NCBI GenBank assembly: GCA_025655635.1
Contig: JAHXIM010000143.1
Span: forward strand, 1-5,387
Direction of reading: 5' to 3'
DNA length: 5,387 nt
From: a gamma proteobacterium symbiont of Lucinoma myriamae
Lineage (GTDB): Bacteria > Pseudomonadota > Gammaproteobacteria > GRL18
In this document: piece after piece, positions 5,277-5,387 of the stretch
Layout: every line of letters begins with the position of its first letter
Numbering within the stretch: position 1 is the first letter of the stretch
The notes under the pieces: model-generated
What the model saw: only the letters and a program-made list of their open reading frames with translations
Told to the model about the DNA's origin: nothing
The model's database searches: none
Translations under genes and position numbers: made by a program

Positions 5277-5387
5277 CAGTAAACTATATATTTTCTTTGC
5301 AAATGAATTAATGTTCTAAATAGTCGACCCTGAAAAAAGATAATCATCATGAATTGATAGATTATCGTACAACATTAATTGTAATTT

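Larger units (their letters stand above)
4845..5387. other. AT-rich intergenic region upstream of the orphan gene
   Basis: No gene of normal length is visible on either strand up to the window edge. The stretch contains the two mini-ORFs, the terminator-like hairpin, a candidate promoter and the inverted repeats listed separately. A further 38-codon minus-strand frame (5234-5350) has no Shine-Dalgarno, and a 25-codon plus-strand frame (4970-5047) lies antisense to the 40-codon ORF; I do not call either. The decamer TTATAATTTA occurs twice in direct orientation (5042-5051 and 5074-5083). Confidence 0.6.

Noticed and set aside
5234..5350. Minus-strand 38-codon ORF starting with two ATG codons
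   Set aside because: There is no Shine-Dalgarno and no coupling to another gene, and the frame runs through the stem-loop at 5247-5276; length is compatible with chance.

Overview
This window looks like chromosome from an AT-rich gammaproteobacterium. The evidence is a MutL of the Escherichia coli type (GHKL ATPase, no DQHA-type endonuclease motif in the C-terminal domain) directly followed by miaA, an order typical of Gammaproteobacteria, together with AT-rich spacers. I cannot name the genus. All three confidently called genes lie on the minus strand, so they are read from right to left.

Layout from right to left: 5387-4845 is an AT-rich stretch without a recognisable gene. It holds a candidate extended -10 promoter (5091-5099), a stem-loop (5247-5276), AT-rich hairpins (5015-5052) and a chain of two tiny ORFs (40 and 22 codons) that runs into the next gene with a 2-base gap and a 4-base ATGA overlap. 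4844-3489 encodes an unrecognised 451-residue protein that appears to have a signal peptide or N-terminal anchor, a short periplasmic region, a second membrane segment and a long acidic, helical cytoplasmic part with a seven-residue tandem repeat. 3488-3364 is a short spacer with a perfect TATAAT box. 3363-1453 is mutL, and 36 bases later 1416-460 is miaA. 459-1 is another AT-rich spacer, with one 40-codon ORF and several small inverted repeats; hfq, which follows miaA in many relatives, is not there.

mutL and miaA probably form one transcription unit: mismatch repair, and dimethylallylation of tRNA A37. The 451-residue protein shares their direction but is visibly more AT-rich and has no evident functional link to them.

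The points most worth a second look are: (1) mutL has no ATG, GTG or TTG where its conserved N-terminus begins, yet an AGGAG Shine-Dalgarno sits 7 bases before a GTT codon exactly where a start is expected; (2) the mini-ORF chain, containing a terminator-like hairpin, ahead of the orphan membrane protein, which resembles a leader or attenuation arrangement; (3) the orphan protein itself. I see no CRISPR array, tRNA, rRNA, complete insertion sequence or defence system.
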